A stretch of DNA of 64,000 nucleotides, taken from Enterobacter cloacae. Its GTDB lineage: Bacteria > Pseudomonadota > Gammaproteobacteria > Enterobacterales > Enterobacteriaceae. The notes beneath the pieces were generated by a model. The model made no database searches. It had not been told where the DNA came from and worked only from the letters and a program-made list of their open reading frames with translations. The stretch is taken from NCBI RefSeq assembly GCF_011078175.1, contig NZ_JAALCJ010000007.1, positions 186,001 to 250,000 of the forward strand, read 5' to 3'. Made by a program: the position numbers and the translations under genes. This document shows, in pieces, positions 34,621-45,510 of this stretch; the first letter of the stretch is position 1; every line of letters starts with the position of its first letter.

Positions 34621-35286
34621 ATGTCCGGAATTGAAGCGGTATTTTTCGACTGTGACGGTACGCTGGTCGACAGTGAGGTCATTTGTTCCCGCGCGTATGT
34701 TGCCATGTTCCAGGAATTTGGCATTACGCTCGATCTCGACGAGGTGTTCAAACGCTTTAAAGGCGTGAAATTGTACGAGATCATCGACATCATTAACGAA
34801 GAGCACGGGGTGGATCTGGCAAAAGCGGATCTGGAACCGGTGTACCGCGCCGAGGTCGCACGCCTTTTCGACGCCGAGCTGGAGGCTATCGTCGGCGCTA
34901 ACGCGCTGCTGGAGGCGATGACGGTGCCGATCTGCGTGGTCTCTAACGGCCCGGTCAGCAAAATGCAGCACTCGCTCGGCAAACTGGGCATGTTGCATCA
35001 CTTCCCGGAAAAACTGTACAGCGGCTACGATATCCAGCGCTGGAAGCCCGATCCGGCGCTGATGTTCCATGCGGCGAAAGCGATGAATGTGAACGTGGAG
35101 AATTGCATTCTGGTGGATGACTCGTCCGCGGGTGCGCAGTCGGGCATTGACGCCGGGATGGAGGTGTTTTACTTCTGTGCCGACCCACATAACAAGCCGA
35201 TCGATCATCCAAAAGTGACGACCTTTACCGATCTGGCGCAGTTGCCAGAGCTGTGGAAGGCGCGTGGGTGGGATATTACTCGCTGA
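34621..35286 (+). CDS. yieH: 6-phosphogluconate phosphatase-like HAD protein YieH
   Basis: A 221-residue HAD phosphatase of the beta-phosphoglucomutase-like subfamily. Motif I FFDCDGTLVDSE, motif II VVSNGP, motif III RWKPDPALMFHAAK, motif IV ILVDDSSAG. The E. coli homologue acts on phosphorylated small molecules such as 6-phosphogluconate and purines. ATG 34621 with GGGAAAGG upstream is chosen; a 15-residue longer frame is rejected. Monocistronic, divergent from adeP. Confidence 0.93.
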   Translation: MSGIEAVFFDCDGTLVDSEVICSRAYVAMFQEFGITLDLDEVFKRFKGVKLYEIIDIINEEHGVDLAKADLEPVYRAEVARLFDAELEAIVGANALLEAMTVPICVVSNGPVSKMQHSLGKLGMLHHFPEKLYSGYDIQRWKPDPALMFHAAKAMNVNVENCILVDDSSAGAQSGIDAGMEVFYFCADPHNKPIDHPKVTTFTDLAQLPELWKARGWDITR

Positions 35287-35291
35287 GTTTT

Positions 35292-35412
35292 CCCCTCACC
35301 CCGGCCCTCTCCCAAAGGGAGAGGGAGAAAAACCGCATTGTCCCCTCTCTCACAGGGAGAGGGAGAAAACCGCATTGTCCCCTCTCCTTTTGGGAGAGGG
35401 TTAGGGTGAGGG
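35292..35412. repeat. three-unit hairpin array between yieH and phoU
   Basis: Three hairpins of the CCTCTCC/GGAGAGG family in tandem, separated by two near-identical linkers GAGAAAA(A)CCGCATTGTC. Outer ends are inverted CCCCTCACC and GGTGAGGG. It lies between the convergent ends of yieH and phoU. Confidence 0.85.
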
Positions 35413-35418
35413 TAAAAA

Positions 35419-36144
35419 TCACTCTTTCGGATCTTTCCCGGCCAGCAGCTTGTCCAGCTCGTCGCCGCCCACGTGCCGGAAATCCTGCCCTTTCACGAAG
35501 TAGAAAATGTATTCGCAAATGTTCTGGCAGCGATCGCCGATACGCTCGATGGAGCGCGCGCAGAACAAGGCGGTCAGCACGCTTGGAATGGTGCGGGAGT
35601 CTTCCATCATGTAGGTCATCAGCTGACGCACGATGCCTTCATACTCCTGGTCGACTTTCTTGTCTTCCCGGTAGATACGTACCGCTTCGTCCAGATCCAT
35701 GCGCGCGAAAGCGTCCAGCACGTCGTGCAGCATCTGCACGGTGTGACGACCGAGAGACTCCAGGCTCACCAGCAGCGGCTGGTGCTGCTGGGAGAATTTC
35801 TCCAGCGCGGTGCGGCAGATTTTATCCGCCACGTCCCCTATACGCTCCAGCTCGGCGATGGTTTTGATGATCGCCATCACCAGACGCAGGTCGCTCGCCG
35901 TCGGCTGACGCTTCGCAATGATACGCACGCAGGCTTCGTCGATAGCGACTTCCATCATATTGACGTTGTGGTCGCCTTCAATAACGCGCTTCGCCAGCTC
36001 GCTGTCCTGGTTGTGCATCGCCGTGATCGCATCAGAAAGCTGCTGCTCGACCATGCCGCCCATGGTCATCACCTGGGTGCGAATGCTTTCCAGCTCTGCG
36101 TTAAACTGGCCGGAAATGTGTTTATTAAGATTGAGGTTGTCCAT
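35419..36144 (-). CDS. phoU: phosphate signalling protein PhoU
   Basis: A 241-residue all-helical protein with two PhoU repeats (each with an E/D-rich metal-binding helix, for example [14 protein letters not shown] and [16 protein letters not shown]). It couples the Pst transporter to the PhoR/PhoB system and limits phosphate uptake. ATG 36144 ([18 protein letters not shown]) is chosen by family; a 10-residue longer frame overlaps pstB. It is the last gene of pstSCAB-phoU, 26 bp after pstB. Confidence 0.97.
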   Translation of the reverse strand: MDNLNLNKHISGQFNAELESIRTQVMTMGGMVEQQLSDAITAMHNQDSELAKRVIEGDHNVNMMEVAIDEACVRIIAKRQPTASDLRLVMAIIKTIAELERIGDVADKICRTALEKFSQQHQPLLVSLESLGRHTVQMLHDVLDAFARMDLDEAVRIYREDKKVDQEYEGIVRQLMTYMMEDSRTIPSVLTALFCARSIERIGDRCQNICEYIFYFVKGQDFRHVGGDELDKLLAGKDPKE

Positions 36145-36170
36145 GGTTTCTCCACATGCACTAAGGCAAA

Positions 36171-36956
<786 letters not shown>

Positions 36957-36991
36957 TCATTCGGCGCCGCGAGCTGCCGCGCCGTAAAAAA

Positions 36992-38844
<1,853 letters not shown>

Positions 38845-38876
38845 TTACTCTTCTTTATGAGACGTCTTACGAATAT

Positions 38877-38947
38877 GCCCGGTGGCGCTGGCGCTTACCG
38901 GGCCTACAGGATGAACCGTAGGGCGGGATCGCTGCGCGCCTCCCGCC
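38877..38947. repeat. REP pair (BIME-like) between pstS and pstC
   Basis: Two REP-like hairpins: GCCCGGTGGCGCTGGCGCTT with ACCGGGC, and TAGGGCGGGATCGCTGCGCG with CCCGCC. Such elements after the first gene of an ABC operon slow mRNA decay from the 3' side and may keep pstS mRNA more abundant than the permease part. Confidence 0.75.
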
Positions 38948-38968
38948 ATCTTCGTCAATAATATCCTG

Positions 38969-40042
<1,074 letters not shown>

Positions 40043-40076
40043 TTAAGTGGCTACGATGAGCAAAATAGGACAAACA

Positions 40077-40117
40077 GGTGACAGATAAATGTACGAAATA
40101 TGACAGTTTTATGACAA
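40077..40117 (-). promoter_or_regulatory. Pho boxes of the pst operon
   Basis: On the minus strand TTGTCATAAAACTGTCAT (40117–40100) and GTACATTTATCTGTCACC (40094–40077) are two PhoB boxes of 7-mer repeats spaced 11 bp. They precede the sequence TGTTTGTCCTATTTTGC, which is also found before E. coli pstS and contains the −10. Induction by phosphate starvation is expected. Confidence 0.85.
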
Positions 40118-40256
40118 TGAAAATCAATACGCTAACCTTATGATTATTAGCATTATTAATTCATTAGATGGTCATAATTTTGTCATTATTTTTTGCACCA
40201 GGGCGGGTACGGTAGGGGAATTATGACAACAGCTGTCATAAACAGCCGTTGTCTTG
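40118..40256. promoter_or_regulatory. spacer between pst Pho boxes and the fimbrial operon
   Basis: AT-rich spacer. GTCATAATTTTGTCATT at 40171–40187 (plus strand) resembles a further Pho box in the opposite direction. TTATGACA (40221–40228) and TGTCATAA (40234–40241) form a perfect 8 bp inverted repeat with a 5-base spacer, 15 bp after the adhesin gene stop; it may end the fimbrial mRNA or bind PhoB. Confidence 0.5.
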
Positions 40257-41306
40257 TTAATGGCCGATCTCAATCGTCAGCGTGGCGGTTGCGCTGAAAG
40301 GGCCGGGTTTAGGCCTGACTCCGGTCGCACTGGCCGGCGCGCCAGAAAAAGTCATGCGGCCCGTTGTCTCTCCCATAATATCAGGTACTTTTGTGGTTTC
40401 GGTGATCAGCGCGCCACCGTTCCCGCTCACCTCCCGGTTCTGTTTATCATAAACCCTGACGGCAACATCGGGATTGTCCGTGCCGATCAGCGCCTCATCC
40501 GATCCCGTAGCCGCATGCAGCGACGTTTCTAACGTGTCGTAAAACATCATGTTCGTGCATTTAATGTTCACCGTTCGGGTGATTTTACGTGAGGCGATCG
40601 CCTCGCCTTTCCTGGTGGGAAATTCCGATGCGAGGATGCCCTTAAAATCGAAAACGATCGGTTGCCCCTCATCTATTTCACATGACTGAGGTACCGTTAC
40701 CGAGCCCTGGATAATCACATCGGAGATAACTTCATTCGAGACGGTATTGGGGTCGATGGTGGCGTAGAGATTCGCCACCACGGTTGCCGGAATCGTCATT
40801 ACGCCAGTGAAGGCTTTTTTAACATAGAAGTAGATCATACCCGAGCCACCGCTAAAGAACGTCGTTGCCGAGCTAATGCCGTCATGACACTGGTAATGAC
40901 CCTCTGTTTTATTCGGCAGATGATCGAAGGGCACGGAGGTGAACCCTACCCCCAGTATGTAAATGCTTAATCCAATATCAACGTTATCGTTGAGCGAGAA
41001 GTAGTCAATATTATTTCGTCGCCCAGCGGGCACCAGCGCCGGGTTAACACGGCTGGTGATGTAGGCATGACTGTAACTTTCATTTTTCCCGGTCAGGCAG
41101 TAACACGTTCCTTCAAAGGAAGAGTTATGATTACTGACGTCCACCATCTTCGTTATGCCTGCGATATTATCGGTAATCGTAAATTGTTCATTAAAGTTGA
41201 GGTAGTTATGGTACCTCCCATTATCTGCCACGCAGTATCCGGTGGGCGCGGCCTGCACGAAACAGGTGATAAAAAAGAGGGCGAACAGCCCGTAGCGTAG
41301 TTTCAT
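40257..41306 (-). CDS. fimbrial tip adhesin-like protein (two-domain)
   Basis: A 349-residue secreted protein with a signal peptide (MKLRYGLFALFFITCFVQAA). Residues about 21–190 are a unique, cysteine-containing domain (CVADNG, TCYCLTG, YQCHDG) and residues about 200–349 are a pilin-like domain (SVTVPQSCEIDEGQPIVFDF, RTVNIKC, ending TATLTIEIGH, a beta-strand used for chaperone and donor-strand exchange). This layout is typical of a tip adhesin. It is the last gene of a four-gene operon, 9 bp after the usher. Receptor unknown. It resembles LpfD-type adhesins, but the link is not certain. Confidence 0.82.
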   Translation of the reverse strand: MKLRYGLFALFFITCFVQAAPTGYCVADNGRYHNYLNFNEQFTITDNIAGITKMVDVSNHNSSFEGTCYCLTGKNESYSHAYITSRVNPALVPAGRRNNIDYFSLNDNVDIGLSIYILGVGFTSVPFDHLPNKTEGHYQCHDGISSATTFFSGGSGMIYFYVKKAFTGVMTIPATVVANLYATIDPNTVSNEVISDVIIQGSVTVPQSCEIDEGQPIVFDFKGILASEFPTRKGEAIASRKITRTVNIKCTNMMFYDTLETSLHAATGSDEALIGTDNPDVAVRVYDKQNREVSGNGGALITETTKVPDIMGETTGRMTFSGAPASATGVRPKPGPFSATATLTIEIGH

Positions 41307-41315
41307 GTGGATCCT

Positions 41316-43829
41316 TTATCGACAAACAACGGGAAGCTGCACCAGCCCGGCGTCAGGCTGCTGGTGGATGACGTAATCCACTCGGCAGGTCTTTCCGTCG
41401 TTGAGCGTGAGCGTGAATTGGCCTGTCTCCGGCATCCCGGCAAGGTAAAGTTCGCCATCGTTACCCACGAAGCCTGTCATGCTGCTGTTCGTACCCGTGG
41501 CCCTCCCGGTTGCACCGAAGGGCGCAGGCCTGCCGTTGGGAAGGAGTACGTTGAACAGCACCCGGTAACCGATATGGGTGACAAACTCGGCCTTTACTAC
41601 TGCACCGCGCGTCGGCACCAGGTTTTGCACGCTTTTTTCCAGCTCGACGTTGCCGGATGCAAAGTCTCGATATCCCAGTGCAATGCGGTTTTCGTCATAT
41701 GGCGAAAGCTGTGTTTTCACGGTAAACCCGCGCCAGTCCGTCGCTACACCGCTGGCATTGTCGACGGTTAACCCGGCGGCCCCCGGCGCTTTAATCAGCG
41801 CCACGGTTTCGCCCATCTCCTGTGAGAAGGTTACGCCTTCCTCGTGAATCAACACGCCACCGCTGACGCCGTAGCTCAGGCTTTGGGCTTCGTCGCTCCA
41901 GGCGTAATTCGACCTCATCGATCCGTAGGTGCCGTCCAGGTTCAATCCGGCATTGCCGCCTGCGGCGCCGCGGGTTTCATTTACCGACTGCTGAATGTTC
42001 CAGCTCAGGCTACCGTCCTCAAGCAGCTTGCCGTTGAGGCCTGTCTGATGGGAAGGGCTGCCGTGAGCGCTCTGAGTGTAGTTGTAGCTGGCGTAACTTT
42101 GCGGTAGCCACGCCGCTAGCGGCAGCGAGAGTGACAGCATAAACACATGTTCACTTTCGTCGTCCTGCTGCCATTCGCCCGTCCGTTGACCTGGCGTATC
42201 GGTATAGTTCCAGGAGACGTTCCACATCACCTGCCGCCAGCTGTTGCTGTAACCGACCTGAATCAGGCGTTCCACGCCGTCCGTTTGCCAGTACTGTTCT
42301 CTGCTGAGCGTGAGATAGACGTTGCCATAACCGTCAGAGAAAGGCTGAGTCCAGGTGCCTTCTACGCGGCTGCGCCGGTTCCCCGTCTGCCAGAAACTGT
42401 CGCTGTCACCCCGGCGGGATGCCCATTCATCAAGCGTATAAAAGCCCTCAGTTGAGTAGCGATAGCCCACAATGCGCAGGCTGGTATTGGTGACATCGAA
42501 AGTTTTTGAGAACAGGAAACGCCAGGACTGCCCCTGCTCGGCCTCATCAGAAAACTGCGACCGGGCGTGGGTCATGTCCACAGATACGGCGCCGATAGCC
42601 CCCAGATCTTTGCCGATGCCGGCGGCCATGGCCTTATAATCTTCAGCCAGCTGCGTACCGCCATACAATGTCACTCCCCATCCTATGCCGCGTAGCGCCT
42701 GCGCCTGCATCACGTTCGGAGAGAAGGTTGTGTCATCCCGCCGCTCGCCGACGCTGATATCGACGTCCGTTTGCCCTTCGCGGCGTAAAATCGCCAGCGA
42801 GGCGTAGGGTTGTACAAAGTGCTGTTCACTGCCGTCTTCTTCTTTGATGGTGACGTCCAGGTCACCGCCGCTGGATGTGGTATTGAGATCGGTCAGCGAA
42901 AAGGGCCCCTGCGGTACTGCCGACTGGTAAATCATGTAGCCGTTCTGGCGGATAGTGACCACGGCGTTCGTTTTTGCCACGCCGCGAATCACCGGCGCAA
43001 AGCCGTTCTGGCTGTCGGGAAGCATGTCGCTATCAGTGTAGAGACGGACGCCTCGCACCTGGGAACTGTCGAAGAGATCGTTCGCAGTCCAGGTGTCGCC
43101 CACCATAATCTGACTGCGCAGGCTGGCAATATCATGCTGTAAGTACGTGCTCAGCGAATGATAGGTGCCGCTGCTGTTGACGGCGTTTAACGCGCTGTAG
43201 TTACGCAGCCGCCAGCCGCCCAGGTTGATGCCGCTGCGCAAATTCAGGTAATAAAGATCGTCGCTGCCGTAGTCTGACTTCAGCGTCTGGGTGGTGGAAA
43301 AATCGTAGTTCAACATCAGGGCGTTGATCCCCCGATCCCAGCGCGAGGGTGAAATGGCATCACGCGCAGTAACATCTAAGTAGATCTGCGGAACTGAAGC
43401 CTTCAACACGAGCTTTTCACCGTCGAGTTTCCACATCGCGCCAGGCAACGCTGGCACAGGTGCGCAACGTTCAGCGTCGATCGCATCCAGCGCTTTGATG
43501 GCATTCACCTTCAGGCCGAACGACGCCAGCGTGCTTTTTACATCCACAAAGCATGGGGCCAGCTCGCTCTCGGGATCGCGACGGAAAAACCGGACTGCGC
43601 GGCGCTCAATAAACCGCTCGTTTATAAAGATATCAACCTGATACTCGCCCTCTGGCAGATTATCCGGGCGATTGAACTGGCTGATATCAACGTCGACGGG
43701 TCGATCCAGCTCCAGCAGACGCACGTTAAATACCGGCTGGGCAGCGCTGGCGTAAAGCGGATAGCCCGCCCACAGGGAAACCAGAGGCAAAAACAAATAA
43801 TAAGAACGTTGCAACACAGACAACCTCAC
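41316..43829 (-). CDS. outer-membrane fimbrial usher
   Basis: An 837-residue usher of the PapC/FimD family that gates fimbrial assembly in the outer membrane. Signal peptide at residues about 1–29; N-terminal chaperone-binding domain starts FNVRLLELDRPVDVDISQF; the pore, plug and middle repeats include RGVRLYTDSDMLPDS and VIRGVAKTNAVVTIRQNG; the C-terminal domain has the usual cysteine pair (…TCRVDYVI…PVVCR). It lies 6 bp after the chaperone gene. The ATG at 43829 gives MRLSVLQRSYYLFLPLVSL, a fair signal sequence. Confidence 0.95.
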   Translation of the reverse strand: MRLSVLQRSYYLFLPLVSLWAGYPLYASAAQPVFNVRLLELDRPVDVDISQFNRPDNLPEGEYQVDIFINERFIERRAVRFFRRDPESELAPCFVDVKSTLASFGLKVNAIKALDAIDAERCAPVPALPGAMWKLDGEKLVLKASVPQIYLDVTARDAISPSRWDRGINALMLNYDFSTTQTLKSDYGSDDLYYLNLRSGINLGGWRLRNYSALNAVNSSGTYHSLSTYLQHDIASLRSQIMVGDTWTANDLFDSSQVRGVRLYTDSDMLPDSQNGFAPVIRGVAKTNAVVTIRQNGYMIYQSAVPQGPFSLTDLNTTSSGGDLDVTIKEEDGSEQHFVQPYASLAILRREGQTDVDISVGERRDDTTFSPNVMQAQALRGIGWGVTLYGGTQLAEDYKAMAAGIGKDLGAIGAVSVDMTHARSQFSDEAEQGQSWRFLFSKTFDVTNTSLRIVGYRYSTEGFYTLDEWASRRGDSDSFWQTGNRRSRVEGTWTQPFSDGYGNVYLTLSREQYWQTDGVERLIQVGYSNSWRQVMWNVSWNYTDTPGQRTGEWQQDDESEHVFMLSLSLPLAAWLPQSYASYNYTQSAHGSPSHQTGLNGKLLEDGSLSWNIQQSVNETRGAAGGNAGLNLDGTYGSMRSNYAWSDEAQSLSYGVSGGVLIHEEGVTFSQEMGETVALIKAPGAAGLTVDNASGVATDWRGFTVKTQLSPYDENRIALGYRDFASGNVELEKSVQNLVPTRGAVVKAEFVTHIGYRVLFNVLLPNGRPAPFGATGRATGTNSSMTGFVGNDGELYLAGMPETGQFTLTLNDGKTCRVDYVIHQQPDAGLVQLPVVCR

Positions 43830-43835
43830 CCAGGT

Positions 43836-44516
43836 TTAAAGAGGTTGCTGAATAGCGTCGCTAATCGCGCCATAATCATTGATGCTATGCCAGATGAGTT
43901 TTTTTCCCGTGCCGGCAGGCAGCGCCAGCTGAAGCGTCTCAAACGGTTTAATTATTGCCAGATCCAGCGGTTTGCCATCAACCGTCACGTCGATTACGTT
44001 AATGTGAATGGCCGTCGGGTTAGTGACCACCAGCACGTTACTCTGCCGATGCCATTGCACCTTTTGGCTGGCCGTTTCTGGCCTCTCTTTTATACCTTCT
44101 GGTCGCCAAAAAAGTTTTAGCCGCGTTTTGATGGCAATCTCCAGCTTGCTGCTCTCTTTGCTGGTCGATGGCGGAATATTTTTAACGTTCAGCCAAAAAA
44201 CAGACTCCCTGTCCGACGGTAATTCACCCTGCGTTTTAAGAATGCGCAGCACGCGCTCCTGACCAGGCTCCAGGCGTGAGACTGGGGGAATAACCGTAAA
44301 GGGTGGCTTGCCCTTATCGGCGTGATTAAAAGGATCGACCCATGTCTGAATGAGATAAGGCAACGCAGTATCCTTATTTATTACAGAGATCGTGGTATCA
44401 ACTTTATTTCCAGGAAAGATAACTCTGGTGCCGCCAATAATAATACCGGCCCCTGAAGGCGCAACAGCAAAAATGGAAAAGAGAGTTGCAAATAAAATGA
44501 CAAAACGCCTGCACAT
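43836..44516 (-). CDS. periplasmic fimbrial chaperone
   Basis: A 226-residue PapD-like chaperone with signal peptide (MCRRFVILFATLFSIFAVAP). The two Ig-like domains carry the N-terminal strand GIIIGGTRVIFPGNK with the conserved Arg, the family signature VFWLNVKNIPP, and the Lys-containing region IKTRLKLFWRP. ATG 44516 is preferred over a longer frame because it puts the hydrophobic core at the start. It keeps pilins folded until they reach the usher. Confidence 0.93.
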   Translation of the reverse strand: MCRRFVILFATLFSIFAVAPSGAGIIIGGTRVIFPGNKVDTTISVINKDTALPYLIQTWVDPFNHADKGKPPFTVIPPVSRLEPGQERVLRILKTQGELPSDRESVFWLNVKNIPPSTSKESSKLEIAIKTRLKLFWRPEGIKERPETASQKVQWHRQSNVLVVTNPTAIHINVIDVTVDGKPLDLAIIKPFETLQLALPAGTGKKLIWHSINDYGAISDAIQQPL

Positions 44517-44533
44517 ATTATACCCCGTGGCAA

Positions 44534-44583
44534 GCCTGGCGAAACCATCAATAACGGGCACAGATTGCCCTCCCTCGCCAGGC
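44534..44583 (-). promoter_or_regulatory. nested stem-loop between pilin and chaperone genes
   Basis: Outer arms GCCTGGCGA (44534–44542) and TCGCCAGGC (44575–44583) with an inner GGGCA/TGCCC stem (44556–44570) form a long hairpin just after the pilin gene. No T-tract follows. In other fimbrial operons such structures keep pilin mRNA in excess; this role is inferred. Confidence 0.6.
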
Positions 44584-44617
44584 CTGATTGTATTTTTACA
44601 GACAGTTGTTAAAGCAA

Positions 44618-45139
44618 TTAATTATTATAGGTAATCGTAAATTCCGAATCCGCATTGGCGAGGCCCGCCGTTACGGTTGCAGCCGTGGCAATATAGCGAG
44701 CCATAAACGGCAGCGTTGCTTTCCCGGATACGATATCCGCAGGCGTAGACTGGTTGTAGAGTTTCAGCAGGCTGTTGTCAGCGCGGTTATAAATTGCGAC
44801 AGCAACACCGTTCGCGCCGCCTGCTGTCAGCTTCAGATAACCGTCGCCGTCTTCGGTGCCGTCAAAACGGGCGGAGGCTTTTTTATACGTATCCGGACAG
44901 TTCAGCAGATCGATCTGGAATGCCTGCACTGAAGCCGTTGAGCCTACGCCGGTGAAAGTCGATTTATTCACTTTACCTAAATCAACGGTTTGATCTTTGG
45001 TAGCGGTAGACACCTCACAGGTACTATCGATAATTTCGCCAGTGAAATGGATGATACCATTGCCGTTTGCCGCATAAGCCTGCGCGCCGAAAAGTAAAGA
45101 AGAAAGTACGACCGCACCTTTTAATAACGCTCTATTCAT
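44618..45139 (-). CDS. major fimbrial subunit (type 1 family pilin)
   Basis: A 173-residue pilin. Signal peptide MNRALLKGAVVLSSLLFGAQAYA; mature chain begins ANGNGIIHFTGEIIDSTCEV, an N-terminal extension plus the first cysteine; the second cysteine is in DLLNCPD; the end ADSEFTITYNN is the beta-zipper with the penultimate-type aromatic residue. It is the first and probably most expressed gene of the operon. The closest named group is unclear; LpfA-type pilins look similar. Confidence 0.92.
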   Translation of the reverse strand: MNRALLKGAVVLSSLLFGAQAYAANGNGIIHFTGEIIDSTCEVSTATKDQTVDLGKVNKSTFTGVGSTASVQAFQIDLLNCPDTYKKASARFDGTEDGDGYLKLTAGGANGVAVAIYNRADNSLLKLYNQSTPADIVSGKATLPFMARYIATAATVTAGLANADSEFTITYNN

Positions 45140-45304
45140 TATTACACCATCCTGAATTATATATCCGATTGTAATATTCCCATGACAAATAATGTCACGA
45201 TGCTTAAGCGGCGCCCATTAAACGCCTTAAAATATAAAATAACAAGTGTGAATATAAATTAATTTATTATTGTTTTGTGAATAATGGAATATTTCAAGGC
45301 GGCA

Positions 45305-45333
45305 CTGGCAATTAATATTATATTAATTACCAG
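45305..45333. repeat. 29 bp near-perfect palindrome
   Basis: Left arm CTGGCAATTAATAT (45305–45318), central T, right arm ATATTAATTACCAG (45320–45333). The 14-base arms match except for one pair (C45309/A45329). It lies about 166–194 bp before the pilin gene; operator or remnant of an insertion end are both possible. Confidence 0.7.
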
Positions 45334-45417
45334 TATGACGTAATTAAATCTTAGTGGGTTATATAATAAATTCTTTTATTTTGATTTGAAATTTCAGAAT
45401 AAATTTATAATTCGATC

Positions 45418-45456
45418 AAAAAATAGCCCCACAATCATAGATTTATGGGGCTATTT
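45418..45456 (-). terminator. rho-independent terminator of glmS
   Basis: AAATAGCCCC (45421–45430) and GGGGCTATTT (45447–45456) form a perfect 10 bp stem; on the minus strand six T residues follow at 45423–45418. It lies 17 bp after the glmS stop. Confidence 0.9.
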
Positions 45457-45510
45457 CACATCAATACATAAAATTATTCAACCGTTACGGACTTCGCCAG
45501 GTTACGCGGC
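45449..45510. other. attTn7-type target region
   Basis: The 3' end of glmS (coding …NLAKSVTVE) is the TnsD-binding part of attTn7, and insertion takes place about 25 bp beyond the stop, here near 45449 inside the terminator. No Tn7 ends are visible, so the site looks empty. Confidence 0.5.

Larger units (their letters stand above)
45140..45473. promoter_or_regulatory. AT-rich region upstream of the fimbrial operon
   Basis: A 334 bp, strongly AT-rich stretch without a gene, between the pilin start and the glmS stop. It must contain the fimbrial promoter. It holds a nearly perfect palindrome (45305–45333) and the glmS terminator (45418–45456). High AT content suggests H-NS binding (inference). 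No invertible-element repeats were recognised. Confidence 0.6.

Noticed and set aside
35292..35412. CRISPR array
   Set aside because: The repeated hairpins are three, with no unique spacers of constant length and no cas genes.
45449..45473. Tn7 insertion next to glmS
   Set aside because: No Tn7 end repeats or tns genes; the fimbrial genes are not Tn7 cargo by sequence.
45140..45473. fimS-like invertible promoter
   Set aside because: No pair of short inverted repeats flanking a promoter and no recombinase gene nearby.
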